A stretch of DNA of 64,000 bases from Teratosphaeria epicoccoides. Taxonomy: Eukaryota; Ascomycota; Dothideomycetes; Mycosphaerellales; Teratosphaeriaceae. The position numbers were made by a program, and so were the translations under genes. Location of the stretch: contig JADDMT010000005.1 of the NCBI GenBank assembly GCA_021401465.1, positions 310,001-374,000 of the forward strand, in the 5' to 3' direction. The number at the start of each line of letters is the position of its first letter. Positions within the stretch are counted from its first letter, which is position 1. The notes under the pieces are model-generated. The model ran no database searches. It saw only the letters and a program-made list of their open reading frames with translations, and was not told the DNA's origin. This document shows positions 48,645 through 61,197 of the stretch, in pieces.

Positions 48645-50673
48645 ATGGACGGGGAGACGGTGCACCAGCAGCGATTTGGCACACTGTGTGGCGTCGTTGA
48701 AGATGCTGACGCTGGGTCACCTGCAGGCGCTGAAAGTGCTGGCTTGGGACCGAACAGTGCTGAGCGGTCACCGTTATTAGATCGTGGCCACGAGAAACAC
48801 AGAGCTAACGGAAGCGACAACATGAAGCCTTTCGACAGTCACCGTGTCGGCCGTGTGGAATTCGACCGGCAAAGCCACGATTCGGGCCAGGCTGGTGTCA
48901 AGAAGCTTGAAGCTATTGCAACGACCTGGACAAAGCAAGCGTTATACGTGGCGTACCTAGGTATCGCCCTGATGACTTTCGCGACGTCTCTGGAAAGCCA
49001 GACCACAACCAACTTGACAGTCTACGCCACGAGCTCGTTCTCCGCTCACGCCTTGATATCGACTGTGCTGGTCGTCCAGGGCGTCGTCTTGTCGGTCGTC
49101 AAACCGCCAATGTCCAAGGTCGCCGACGTGTTCGGCCGATTTGAGGCCTTCGGTCTATCTATCTGTCTCTATGTGGCAGGCTACATTCAACAGGCGGCAT
49201 CCAACAACGTCGAGAGCTACGCGGCGGCACAAATATTCTACGCTGCAGGTCAGACGGGCCTACAAATCCTGATCCAGATATTCATTGCAGATACCAGTGA
49301 TCTGCTCAATAGGGCTCTGGTTGTCACATTACCGGACGTGCCGTTCTTGGTCAATGTCTGGGTCGGGCCCGTCCTGGCTGAAGGGGTACTGCGGCATCTA
49401 ACCTGGCGATGGGGCTATGGCATCTGGGCCATCGTACTACCTATCGCTTTCCTACCACTGGGATTAACCCTCTGGTTAGCTCAGCGGAAGGCAGCGGCGC
49501 GAGGTGCTCTGCCACCCTCGCCATTCGCTGGCAAGACCCGATCCGAAGCCGCGAAGAGCATCTGGTGGGAAATGGACGCTTGCGGGCTCTTATTGATATG
49601 TGTGGGATTTTCGCTTGTCCTTATACCCTTGACCATCGGCGCAGACGCCGGATGGCGGGATCCGGGATTTTTGGTGATGCTGGTAGTCGGTGCTTGCTGC
49701 ATCATCGGCTTCCCGTTCTTCGAGGGCAACAAGGTCTTGGCGCCGCGCGCATTCTTCCCACGGGCTCTGTTCAGGAATAGAACAGCTCTGGCTGGTATCA
49801 TCTTTGCATTCTTCTACTTCAGTAAGCTTGTGTCGGGCCCCACAAAGCTTCATGCTGACCAGTACAGGCGCCTTCTACCTCTCCGTCTTCCCATACTTCC
49901 AGTCCTACCTCCTAGTCGTGCACGGGCTGTCGGTCTCTGCTGCCGGTCATGTCATTCAGATCTTCACATTCTCCGCTACCATCACATCGATCGTAGTTTC
50001 CTTTGGCATCAAATACTGGGGTCGTTATCGCCCATTTGTAATGGGTGGCATCGTCATATACATTCTCGGGCTGATTGCAATGGTGTTCTTTCGGACCGAG
50101 CACTCGTCTCTGAGTTCCATCATCGCAGCTCAAGTCTTGATTGGCATCGGTGGCGGCATGGCTCATGGACCCGCGCAGCTTGGCGTGCAAGCATCAGCGA
50201 GCCATTCGGAGGTGGCTGCCGCAACAGCTGGATTCCTGACACTTCTGGAGATAGGCGGCGCGGTTGGCTCAGCCATCTCAGGCGCCATATGGAGTGGTAA
50301 TATTCCCGATCTACTGGAGAAATATCTACCAGACGAGACCAAAGACCAGGCCGCTGCCATTTACGGCAGCGTGAAGCTTGCATCGACCGGGTGGCCTATG
50401 GGTAGTCCAACACGCATTGCTATCAACCACGCTTACCAGGAGACAATGACGAAGATCTTGATCGTAGCTGTATGCATGGCGACCCCATGCATCTTCCTGA
50501 CCTTCTTAATGCGAGACTACAAGCTGCACGAAATCGATCAGCATGTCACAGGTGTGGTCATTGGCGGCACCGCGCAGCGGTCTGCTGGTCAGTTTGTAGC
50601 AGAAGGCAGCCCCTCTGCCACAGCCAGGCTCCTCAACGATGATCAGGAAGACGAAGAAGCTGCGCAAGGATGA
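48645..50673 (+). CDS. MFS siderophore-iron transporter (Sit1/Arn/Mir type)
   Basis: Exons 48645-49821 and 49868-50673 (46-nt intron, GTAAGC..TACAG, Ser codon A|GC) give 660 residues. A 95-residue polar cytosolic N-terminus is followed by about 14 membrane helices. Family-typical stretches: YLGIALMTFATSLESQTTTNLTVYATSSFSAHALIST, KPPMSKVADVFGRFEAF, IQIFIADTSDLLNRAL, FFYFSAFYLSVFPYFQSYLLVV and GIGGGMAHGPAQLGVQASASHSEVAAATAGFLTLLEIGGAVGSAISGAIW. The conserved C-terminal region with QETMTKILIVAVC is also present. The family imports ferric siderophores across the plasma membrane. Two GATA-type iron-response sites sit just upstream. No siderophore-synthesis gene is in the window. Confidence 0.92.
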
Positions 50674-51439
50674 TGTGGCAGTACGACAGCATACAGGGTT
50701 ATGAATATGGTTCTCCTAGGACGGCGCACACATGAGCGTTCTGCGACCTATGTACATGGGTATGGGATTCAGGCATTTGAACGGCATGAACAAGGGCCAC
50801 GGTTATTGGTGCAGTTCAGCGGCATTGAACGGCACAAGATGAGGCATACCAACACAGCGGGAAGTACTTCTGCTTTAGGATACCCACGAACAGCACTCGG
50901 CATACGGGCGCGTTTTGGATTTGCACGAGGATGACGATAGATAGATTTGGCATCCATAGACAAGAGAGCCTTGAAATTTGAGGTCTCCTTCGTCGTGATC
51001 AACATGACACGACAAAGGCACAAACATGACGACATGTGGTACATGCATCCCTTGGATTTACTCGAAATTGACGGTAGCGATCTGAGCAGGTGGAACCTTC
51101 ATCGTGTTGCTGCCCCTTTGCGCAGGCAAATTATAACCACTGGGAGTGCCTCGAAGCTCGTGACGTGAGTGCTCTCAGTACATGGTTCACCCACGATCTT
51201 TGTACGCTGCTGATAATTTTGAGTTTGATTTTGGGACAGTGAAGCCTGAAGACTTGCTGTCATAGGCAGCGCATTCACCTAGTCGCGCGCGGCCAGCCTG
51301 CTGGCTTTGCTCGCAGCGTATCTAGGACTCTGGCCCGCAGGCGATGGCCACGATCGTGGTACGACAGATACACTGTGAGAGCAATACACCTCGACGTTGC
51401 ATGCATCGAGTTGCCAGAATTTGGATCGAGTGATTCGCC
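50674..51439. other. Intergenic
   Basis: Between the siderophore transporter and the dead SDR. Only chance ORFs. Confidence 0.45.
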
Positions 51440-52218
51440 ATGGCTGGGAGACCACTGGACGGCAAGGGTACATGTAAGTCTTCCAGCGTTTCGACATGAC
51501 CACGAAATCTTTTTGAGCATTTCCACAGAGAGCAATAGTCACGGGCAGCTCTTCTGGCATTGGGCTTGCGAGAGTACAGCTCCTACTGTCCAACGGTGCG
51601 AAGATCGCGGCAGTTGACACCAGAGAGCCACCAACTCAAGCAAGCGGCGCAGAACGCGATCTTCTCTGCCTCGAGTGCGACGTTGCTTCCAACGAAGCTG
51701 TCGTCGCCGCGGTTGATAACGTCCCAGGTACATGGCGCCGCATCGACATCCTGATCAATAATGCCGCAGTGTCGGACAACTTTGCACACACTGCCGACAT
51801 CACCGACGCTGCCTAGCGACAGGTATTGGCTGTCAACGTCGGTAGGCCCATGCGTTCCATGCGAGCGTGCATCCCCAACATGGGTTCGACGGCTTCAGTC
51901 GCGGGTGCGGTCGGTGGCAGTGCCTGCACAGCCAGCGAGCATGCTCTACTCGGCCTGGCGCGCTCGGCCGCTCGGACGTCTGCCAACATGGGAATCAGAT
52001 GCAACAGTATGCATCCGTGCGGAGTACTATTCACGCAGGTTCTTTCGCCCGGGCAAACCTGAAAAGCACGGTTTGGACAGGTCGCAAGCGTCCATGCAGT
52101 GTGTCCGGCGTCAGTCAAAGTCGAAGACATCATCTTGCCATCCACACTGTACCTATTGACGGGGCCAAGTGTCAACGGCACAGGATTGGTAGTCAATGGC
52201 CGGCTCACAGTAGCTTGA
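51440..52218 (+). pseudogene. Short-chain dehydrogenase/reductase pseudogene
   Basis: A short first exon with MAGRPLDGKG (ATG 51440) may be joined at 51529 (after TTTCCACAG) to AIVTGSSSGIGLARVQLLLSNGAKIAAVD, the SDR cofactor motif TGxxxGxG. Then come LECDVASNEAV, DILINNAAVSD (NNAG-like), an in-frame TAG at 51814 where Trp is expected, and VLAVNVGRPM. The active-site block has become SACTASEHALLGLARSAA: both residues of the catalytic YxxxK are changed (Y to C, K to E). The segment normally containing the catalytic Ser strand is shortened. The frame stops at 52060. The C-terminal part (VEDIILPSTLYLLTGPSVNGTGLVVNG) continues in another frame to 52218. It is clearly inactive. Confidence 0.85.
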
Positions 52219-52238
52219 GCTGGGAACGAAGATTGGCG

Positions 52239-54134
52239 TTACCGGTCCTGAGACTCCGGTCGTAGCAGGCCTTGTTGTGCAGCGTTCTCTTCATCGGCTA
52301 AATCGCCCAGGTCGTCGTAGTCTTCCATTCGGATCTCTTGACCGCCCGCATATTTTAGATGCTTAGATAGCGCTACTGCATCTTCGCGACCCCTTCGAAT
52401 GTCTATGCTATAGACCAGCGGTATGGGTAATGCGATCAATACTGCCAAAAAGACAAAAGCGGGCCTAATGGTGCCAATCCTATCAACAATAGCGCCCACA
52501 ATCGCTGGACCGACTGCTGAGCTGCCTTTGTCGGTTATAGCGTATAGAGCATAGAAGGCGGCTTCGCTGCCTGGAGGTATGATCTCACCATAGAAGGCCC
52601 GACAGTATGACGAAAGGCCACCCATCACGAATCCGAAGGTAACTCCCAGCGGGTAGATCTCCCAGGCTTGTTGCAGACCTCCCACGCCCCAAGCCTTGAC
52701 GAACGGCAAGAATCCCATGCAACCATAGAACGGCACAGCCTCCATGAGAATCATGCAAGCGATGATAGTTTTCCGGGTCTCCAAATTGAAACTTATAGAG
52801 ATTTTTGGCCACGCGAAAGCGCCTGCTATGCCGGATAACGTGACGGTAATTGAAAGCAGAGCGATCGCAATGGTACCCATATGTAATTCCGTGCGGGCAA
52901 AGAGGATCGCGGTCCCCGATACTGTCGCGATGGCGTCTGACAGCAGAAACCAGGCAATCAAGAATACCCAGGTCTGCCGCAATTTTGCGGCAGTCTTGAC
53001 AGTCTGCCACACAGATCTCCAAGCAAAAGCAAGGTATTGGACCGCAGCGGGCAGCTTAGTCTTCCACGGAGCAGTGAAGCGCAATGGCGGCCCTGGACGA
53101 TTGCGGAGCCAGAGCGCACCCGGCAGCGTGAGACCAGCCCAGCAGAGCCCAACAAGTAGCTGTATGAAGCGCAGTGGCGTTGACTCGGCAATGAAGTCCG
53201 CTTTCTTCAGCAACACTAATAGAAGAATACTCAATATCTGTACGGAGACGGCAGCCGAATATCCGAGACCAACTCCTTTTGCTGAGATCTGCGTAGATAG
53301 CTTAAGTGCGGGCGAGGCATCCTTACTGTGATCGTTGGACCCAATGTGACCATTCGCAGTGTCGAGTCCTCCGGAAAGGCTGTTCGAGCGGCGATCCTGC
53401 TGTCTGACCGTCGGATGATTGGCTGCCAAAAGAGGCAGGAACGAGTTTAGAAGCACGAATGAAGAACCCAGAGAGACTACAGCGACGATGACCAGTATCG
53501 ATCCGAGAAGATAAAACGACGGTCCTATGAACATGAATAGCATTGTTGCTGTTGCTCCTGTGTAGGCGAAGGTGATGAGCAGACCCTTCCTGTACGTGCC
53601 TGGCCTACATATCAGCCATCGTTGCCATATTGAGTCAATGCATACATACCGTAATCCGCCACAGGGCTGAACGAAACCAGCGTCAATGCTTGAACGAAAA
53701 CAGCAATGCTGAACGTATACATCGCAAAAGAAGCCGTGCTCGTCTCCCGACCTAAGGGATGAACGATGCAAGAGCCTCCATCGTCTGTAGCATCTGCATG
53801 ACGTCGAATCAAGTTGAGCAGTTGAACAGCACCGCTCTGATCAGCACCCTTTGGCTGTATACAAGGCGTCGTCCCGTCAGAGCGAAGCACACCACTTTCG
53901 CGTGCAAGCTGTTCAAGCAGAACAGGCGCGAATGATCCTCAACAAGACACATCAGCTGACATCAATGTTTCCAACCCCCGGAGACTTACCAACGCCGCAG
54001 ACAGCATAGACTTCTGCAGCCAGGCCAGTGAAGTACCATCCATTTACCTCGCGCTGCGTCGTGGGTGTGACATCCTCGCCGTCGTACCGCGGCGCACCAC
54101 CATGATCGGCTCCATCATCCTCTGTTGCCATCAT
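52239..54134 (-). CDS. ATG22: Vacuolar efflux permease Atg22
   Basis: Three exons, 54134-53990, 53937-53650 and 53599-52239, give 597 residues. Exon 1 ends WYFTGLAAEVYAVCGVG and exon 2 continues SFAPVLLEQLARESGV, the most conserved Atg22 region. Exon 2 ends TLVSFSPVADYG and exon 3 resumes TYRKGLLITFAYTGA. Further landmarks: FLLSDAIATVSGTAILFARTELHMG, FGFVMGGLSSYCRAFYGEIIPPGSEAAFYALYAITDKGSSAVGPA, and a polar acidic tail. The protein exports amino acids from the vacuole after autophagic breakdown. Introns are 52 and 50 nt with GTAAGT and GTATGT donors. Full length for the family. Confidence 0.95.
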
Positions 54135-54574
54135 TGGCTGATCAACAATGGCTCATCAACCTCATTGCATATAGCCGGATAAGATTGGTAAATTGGCGTT
54201 GAGGACGCGTCTCATGCTTGGGAGAGTGCATGGGCATCCGGGTGGTTCCGAGCACACATAAAGCCGGAAATTACCCGGTCGAGCAGATGACACCCGTCAT
54301 TGTAAAGATGGAAAGGTAGAGCTGTCTCAAAGGCTTCGACTCGATCCTACTCTTGTCTCAAAATATTTCGGTGTCACAAATGGCTATTGGCCGATACATG
54401 CTAACATCTCTTCCATCCATACAGCAAGACCCAGAGCTAACTATTCACATGGTCCGAAGCATGCCAAACAGCACAGCAGCTGCTCCAATCCGTCCCGCTA
54501 TGCATAGATCACACGATTTTCCGTGCCTCGCTAACGCCCTGCTCATAAAGTACAGCAATCACATCACAACTTCT
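54135..54574. other. Intergenic
   Basis: 440 bp between the ATG22 start and the ITC1 stop, both on the minus strand. No gene seen. Confidence 0.5.
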
Positions 54575-57500
54575 TCACTTGAAGCTATAATTCCCACCCT
54601 GCCTGGTCATAGGCTTGCCAGTATGCCGGCTGACCATACCAACTCCTTTCTGCTGCTTCAGGGCCTGCTTCTTCGGCGCAGGCTTCTTGCCTGGTCTTGA
54701 ATGCGGGTGTCCCATGTCTTCTTCAGCCATGGTGTTACGCCACTTCAGACATCTCTCCTGCGCCGCCTCGACGTCCTCTTGCGCCTTGTGCCTGGTATGT
54801 ACACGTGTCTCAGAGTCGTGCTCTGACTCAGCTCTCTTCTGCGACTCAGATTCCAGGAAGTCTTTGTACGCCTGCATGTACTGCGCAATCACCTCACGCC
54901 AATCGATGAGTTCCTTGCGCAGCTTCTTCTCGCGCTCGCCTTTCTCGTCCAGCCAGCCGATAAGGCTGTCTAATTTGACCGGATCGTCGATGTAGCCCCA
55001 CTCGCTTGCGTTTTTAAGGAACGAGTCGCCTTCTTCCAACTTTCTCCTCTCGAGTGGTGTCACACCAAAGCGTGCTTTGTACTCCGACCTCTCCTCAGGC
55101 GTCCGCTCAATGAAGCCTTCGACCTCCAGCTTGTCCGGACCCTGCACCCAGATTCTACCATTTGCGTATCCGTAGTGTGAAGTACTAGAGTTTGGCAACC
55201 CACCGAAGGGCTGTCCGTTCCGTTCAAACCAGTAGTACCGGTTGCAAAATCGATCTTTGCCAAGCACTTTGGTACGCTGGACGTTAGCCTCACGTAGATC
55301 AGCATCGCATTCCTGGATTTTAGCCTCGGCGTCCAGTATCTGCTCCCTGAGCTTCTCACACTCCTGGACCAGCTTCTTGAACTCCTTTGACTGCTTGCTT
55401 TGTTGTTTTGCGGCGGCGGCTTCGGCTTTCGCAATCTTCTCTTTCTCACGACGAGCGTCATCTTCTTCGCGCTTCCGCTTGCGATCGCTTTGACGGCGTA
55501 AGGACCGACCACCAGGCGGCGCCTCGTCGTCTGGATCTGGGCTGCTAGTTCCATTGGTCTCAAGCGTTGTGTCGCCTTCGTCGTTCGCAGTTGGCTCCTC
55601 CACCGACTCAGGCTGCGGACTACGGGGCATATTTTCCGGCAGCAGAATCTTGCGGTCACGGTCTTTGACCTGCAGCAGCTCCATAGCTTCCCTCTTCTCA
55701 CGCTGGTGCTGCTGCTTGCGCTTCCTGACGTCCGTCATATCATCGCTGCAATGCTCCAGGAACTCCTTGATTGCCTTGGTGCTGATCGACAGCATTACAA
55801 TAAGCTCCAATGCCAGGATGCGCAAATTAATGTTCATCTCAGCATACTGGATCTCGGCGGTCTTGGCTGTGGGCTCCGCGTCCATAGGCGCGAGCTCGGC
55901 CAAGATCTTATTGCATCGCGCCGAGAAAGCAGGATGATGGGAGAGCTGATGCAAGAGCCCAACGAGAATGACCTGCCAACCGCCGTCTTCGTACTCGCGC
56001 GCTGCCAAACGTGTCTTCCAGCTCCGGTCGCCTAGCATCTCCGCCGCCCGGTGCGGCTTATCAGTAGTTGGAGTCCGGCCGTTCTCGACATTAGGATCGA
56101 CATGACTGAGCCTGCTGCGTGTTGATCGAGCTGGAATGTCAGGCTGTGGTGTTGTGTATTCGCTGTCCTCGTTCGTCTCGGATGATGCTTCTTCCAACTC
56201 AACGACCTGGTCCAGCAAGCCTTTCGCTACCTGCACTTTACTGTTCTTGTCGACCAGCTGAGAAAGCACAGCGCAATGCACTTCTTCAAGCAGCCGACAT
56301 GGTGGCTCGATATGATTATACTGCATGGCATCCACAAAGTCGTCAAACGTGAAGCTGTCCAACACATAAACCTCGCACTGTACGTTGAGCGTGTTCCAGA
56401 CTTCCAGCAAGAGACCCATAGACTCCATTGAGATGCCATTGAATGACGTGAGTCGCTTGCTGAGTATGTACTGCTTCTGCTCCTCGGTGAAGAAGTTGAG
56501 TTCCGGGCGACGCTGACCGTCTCGCTTCGGCGGGAGATCGAGGTCCTCGATGGGATACTTGATTGGTGGTGGCGGCGGCGGCTTACTTATGGCGGGCTGC
56601 TGCATGTTCTGCTGTAATTGCATAATTTGAGCTGGTGATGCGCCCGGATGCTGTTGCACTCTTAGTGAAAGACCGTTGTTTTAACTGATGGGAGACTTAC
56701 TTGTTGCTGCAGTGCTTGCATCTGCATCATTTGCTGCTGCTGTATCATAGCTTCCGCTTTACCGTTCGATCGGCGGCCTTTCGGCTTCATCTGAAGCTGT
56801 TGCATCTGCTGGTATTCACCATTAGCATCGATGTAGCACATCTGACTCATGCCTGGCATGAGCGCTGGATGAGTGTATGGTACTTTGTTGGCAAGAATCT
56901 TGGCATCCTGCAGTAGATGGCTTGGGATCTCCATCGGTAGGCGATACTCGATTGCCAGGCCTTCCTTCACTAGCCACGGGGCGCCTATCCATGCTTCTCG
57001 CTGCAGTGAATGCTTTAGGAAAGATCTCAGGTGCTGCTTTGTGAAGATTTTGCGATCGCGTCGAACATGTTTGTCGTCCACAAGAGCTTCCCTCTCGGGC
57101 ATGCTTGGGATCCGGACGAAGTACCGGGAAAAGGCAGGTCGCTGGATGGAACCGTCCGGACCCCTGATCATCGGAAATTTGGCCTTCTCCCGGACGATAC
57201 CCTCGAGCTGATCCTCTTCGAAAGTCACAACAACCTCTTCGCCAGGAAAAAAGTCCTTTTTGAATTCGTCGTAAACATTGTTGACAAGCTCGTCGATCCT
57301 GGACACCGTCGAGAACTGTACCTTCCGAAGTATCGGGTCTTTGAGCACGGGTGGGAAGACGTCTTTGATGGCTTTCGAGCTCTTAGACTGCGATGGTGTT
57401 GGTACATGATGTTGGTACATGGGGTGGGTCTGTAGGATGACATGTGATCACTTACCTCCGAGGCTAGCGCATCAAAGAAGTTCAAGTTGGACTTGCCATT

Positions 57501-57901
57501 AACCGCGTCGACGAACTTCTTCTGCTTGGTTGTCAATGACTCCAGCCGATGTAAGATCATGTGGAGACACGTGCCTGCATGAGGTAGTCGTATCTGCAAT
57601 CATTGTCAGCAACAGCACTTTATCGATTGACCTCTTGATCAACGCATTCAATGGATTGACCTACCTCTTGAGATACTTCTCGTAGTCTGTGAACACCTCA
57701 TCGGTCCCAGACATGATGAAGACCTAAGTGCGTGTTAGCACATCCTCCCGTATCAAATGCACATATTATCCTTGCTTCGGTGTTCTCATTGACCGCCGGC
57801 GGCGGCGGCAGCATCTGGACGGGCTTCCGCTTGTATAACACCTTTGCGCGATTAGATTGATGTCCTGTCATCTTTTCACAACATCCGTCCGCTCCTACCA
57901 T
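54575..57901 (-). CDS. ITC1: ISW2 chromatin-remodelling subunit (Itc1/Acf1 family: WAC-DDT-WHIM)
   Basis: Six exons, 57901-57776, 57723-57665, 57593-57575, 57521-57456, 57387-56701 and 56650-54575, give 1,010 residues. The start includes VLYKRKPVQMLPPP; spliced exons add VFIMSGTDEVFTDYEKYLKR|YDYLMQ|KKFVDAVNGKSNLNFFDALASE, the WAC domain. Exon 5 has LRKVQFSTVSRIDELVNNVYDEFK. Exon 6 has the DDT motif (MGLLLEVWNTLN..LDSFTFDDFVDAM), WHIM segments (WQVILVGLLHQLSHH; DRFCNRYYWFER) and a Lys/Glu coiled coil. It partners the Isw2 ATPase in nucleosome spacing and repression. Introns 1 and 3 use GC donors (GCAAGG, GCACGT). The extreme start could instead be the Met at 57871. Confidence 0.9.
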
Positions 57902-58900
57902 GTTTGCGGCAGCTCAGCCAGAGCCGAGCCAATGCGTGTGTTCTATACCCGTCCTGGCGCGTCGATATAATCGTTGACGGGGTCGATCGATTTGTCGATA
58001 ATTGTGCTGCTTCGTGCGATGGATTTCCGGATGCTTGACGTGGTCGGGCAAACGCGATCGTTGAGGTGTCCGCGTGCGGCGTCCAGGCACAAGCGGCTGG
58101 GTGCAGGACTTCGTGGTGAAGGTTTGGGTAAGGTACTAAACCAATAGAACGCGTTACTTCATCGTCTTCTTGATGCCGAAGGTGTGTTCCGAATGGTGCG
58201 CAATGGTGTGGATGCGGGTCGCGGATGATTGAGGGAGGGTTGGAGCAGAAGAGACTGCGAAGTTTGGAACAGCAACATGGCGAGAAAGATCGTGGGGAGC
58301 GCAGGGAGTGCAAGGTAGAGCAGGACGTTCAAACCGCCGATGCGGGCCCTAGGGTAGAGCCGTAACTAAGACTGGCTGATCCCTAGCCTTGGCGACTCTC
58401 CTCCGCTGGAGCCTCTATCCTGCGACATTCTATTTGCTGAGCAAAGTCGTTATTGCCACGCCTGCATCATGTATTTGGACTCATTCGATAGCTCAAATTC
58501 AGGTGAATGCCTAGGCTGTCACGACAAGATCTGTAAATGCATGTTTCGAAACTTATCACGCAGTATCAAATACACACTGCTCACTCCCTCATCTTCACAC
58601 CCGTCATCATTCCCGACGGGCCTGAGACGCACTTTTCTGGTGCTTGACGGATCTTTCCACATTCAAGCACAGATATTCTGGTCAACACATGCCTATGAGA
58701 TATCCCAAACGCTACGAATGGGGTCACAAACTGCCATGGTATGCATCGCCTTGGTTTCGAACCACATGTGCGTTGAGTGTACTCAGAGGCCGACACATCC
58801 GCCGACGCACGTGGCTTGTTCGTGAAGCCGCGTCCTGAGTTTGAGACCTCGACCAAACACAAACAATCATTTTCAACATCTTGCAAGTATCTTGAACAGC
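57902..58900. other. Intergenic upstream of ITC1
   Basis: About 1 kb between the ITC1 start and the ALG8 stop. A 145-codon minus ORF (57876-58313) and several plus ORFs show no domain; presumably ITC1 promoter and leader. Confidence 0.45.
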
Positions 58901-60586
58901 CTACGAAGTAAAGAACACAACCAAAAAGCCTATCCAACTTGCCACTACTCCCAACGCAGAGTACGAGCTGATGAACATCAGCGGTAGGAATTCGAATCTC
59001 GCACCGAATATCATCTGATGTATCAGGGAGCAATAGGCAATCAGTGGGATTGCGACCGCAATATACAGCAGTGTGAACCGGTCTAGAATGAACTTCCTGG
59101 GCTTCTCCGGCCTTTGTAAAATGTCAGTATGGCATACATTCGATCATTAGCGAGGCGGAATAACTTACGCAGGAGCAAGATGTTCAAAACCAGTAAGCAC
59201 CACGATCAACCAGAAGATCGTGTACACCACTTTGATCGGGAACTCCACAGCAGTAAACAGTAGCGGAAATAAGCTGACGTGGCCGCTGACAGCCAGAGGC
59301 TTAAAAGCACTCAGATACCGCTTATCTTTGAGTGCCAATAGCGAAAACGGAATTATGACAAGCAGGATGGCCTTTTCGTGGACATGCCAGCCGAAGAGAA
59401 AGGATGCATAGCCGCAAAGGGTCAGTGTGGCGACGAAATTATGCCATGTCGGTCGGGCGAAGAGTTTGACGAGCGATGGCTGATGATGTCAGAAAGACAG
59501 TCTGGATCGAGAATGTCGAGGCAGACTTACTGTTTGTGCAGCTAGCGTCAGCGTGAAGGTCAATCGTGGCGAGATAGCTGGGAGGACAGCGAAGCTGGTG
59601 TCACCAACAAGTCCGCGAGTCACACTGTTGACTGCTTCCCTGTTGACTGATAGCTTGAAATAAGGTGCAGCTAATACATTTGTTAGCCTAGCATAGCCTT
59701 CATTGACCAATAGCCTAGTTATGGACGTACCATAGATGAGCACCCGGTCCGTGAAGCTGTACATAGCCCAGACATTTGGAGCCCAATACGCATGACACAA
59801 CCCTCTCGAAAATGGAAACAGGCGACTGACGATCTGCTGCACCTCCTCAATCCCACCTGCACGAACGAATGAACCAAATGCCAGAGCCACGACGATCGCG
59901 ATGCCTACTCCCAGCTTCGCGCAATTGAGAAATCGAATGTCAAACACGGATCTCGGGCCCAGACAATTCCCTCTGAGCAGATAAACAAAGTAAGCCGGCG
60001 ACAGGTAAAGGTATATGTGCTTGAAGCACAATAGCGCCGCAAACAGAATACCACTCCACAGCTTGCCATCTCCCGCCTTACGTGCCAGCACGATCGACAG
60101 AATCAGAATCCCATAAAGGAATCCATTATACTGAAAATGAATATGATCAATTATGAGCAGCCCGGGACTCAGCAACACCGAGAGCGCAGCCGCATGCGCC
60201 TGCCTTTTCTCTCCCAGACCTGCTCCATTGACAAACATCCACAACGCACCAACCAGCACAAGCTCCGTGACCAGCACACTCAGCCTCTGGAATTGGACTG
60301 TTTTTGAGCTTGCATGATCCAGATTCGAGACGACCAGCATATCTGGGTCAAAGAGTCCGGCGACTTGAGATAAAGTCCATTCGAAGTAGGCAAAAAAGGG
60401 CGGGTAGTCCAAAGTCCATTCTGACTTTTTTTCGTGGTACCACTCTTTGAGCGGCAGAGAATGAGTAATTGCGAGCCAATTGCGGTGCACTTCAAAATCT
60501 GTGGAATGGTAGGCGGGCCAGAGTAGAATTTTGAGGGCTGTCGCGGCGATGGTGGTTTGGATGAGGGTCGGGCAGGTGTCTGTCAT
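58901..60586 (-). CDS. ALG8: ER glucosyltransferase Alg8 (second glucose of the dolichol-linked oligosaccharide)
   Basis: Four exons, 60586-59731, 59670-59531, 59479-59169 and 59111-58901, give 505 residues. Diagnostic ALG6/ALG8 motifs: YHSTDFEVHRNWLAITHSLPLKEWY, WTLDYPPFFAYFEW, HIHFQYNGFLYGILI, LFPFSRGLCHAYWAPNVWAMYSFTDR and VTRGLVGDTSFAVLP. The DYPPFFAYFEW form is Alg8 rather than Alg6. Multiple membrane helices. The enzyme adds the second alpha-1,3-glucose from Dol-P-Glc in the ER lumen, using the product of ALG5. All three introns (60, 51, 57 nt) have canonical ends; the first is a multiple of three without a stop. Divergent from the GH47 gene. Confidence 0.95.
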
Positions 60587-61197
60587 CTTGCCAAGCAGTA
60601 CTGGACCTCCGGAAATAGGCAGTAAACAAACATATGTTTGATTATCCAGCCATGATGCTGGTGATGAATTCAAAGAAGTGAATGAACATGTGGTCTTGAG
60701 TATTTGGTGAGCACGTGAATCGGCGACACGTTAAGGTCTCTTAGCGCACTGCGCGTTCTGCTTCCCGGCACGTGGCAGAGGTATTACCTAATTACATGTA
60801 TTACTGTCGTAGATACCTACAACTTGCACGAAGCTCCTGTTCGTCTCTTTGTCTGCTCATTGACCTTGCAACACAGTCGACTCGAGTCCACGGGCGACTC
60901 CTCACCAGCAGTACCATGAAGGACGAAAAGAGCTACAGTCGTGCCTCCTTGGATCAGCAGTCTTAGACTTCTCTTGGCGCGGTTCAACCAATGCCTGTGC
61001 GCACTGGCGAAGCAGGAGAAGTACGAGCATGGAGTAACAATTAAGTATATTTATTGCCATGCGGAGCAAGATCTTTCCCTTGCACAGTAACTCATGACGC
61101 TCACTCTTTTTCCTTCGATGTTGAGTGCTGCGTTCATGACAATCATGCCTGGTCTTGTCCCTCCCTAAACAGTCCCTTTACTGCCTCTTCAGGCATC
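60587..61197. promoter_or_regulatory. Intergenic between divergent ALG8 and GH47 genes
   Basis: 611 bp hold the promoters of two N-glycan genes. A frame open from 61054 joins the GH47 start in frame, but its sequence (Cys/His-rich) is unlike the family. Confidence 0.5.

Noticed and set aside
57876..58313. 145-codon minus-strand ORF upstream of ITC1
   Set aside because: It overlaps the ITC1 start in another frame, Ser/Arg/His-rich with no domain; most likely leader sequence.
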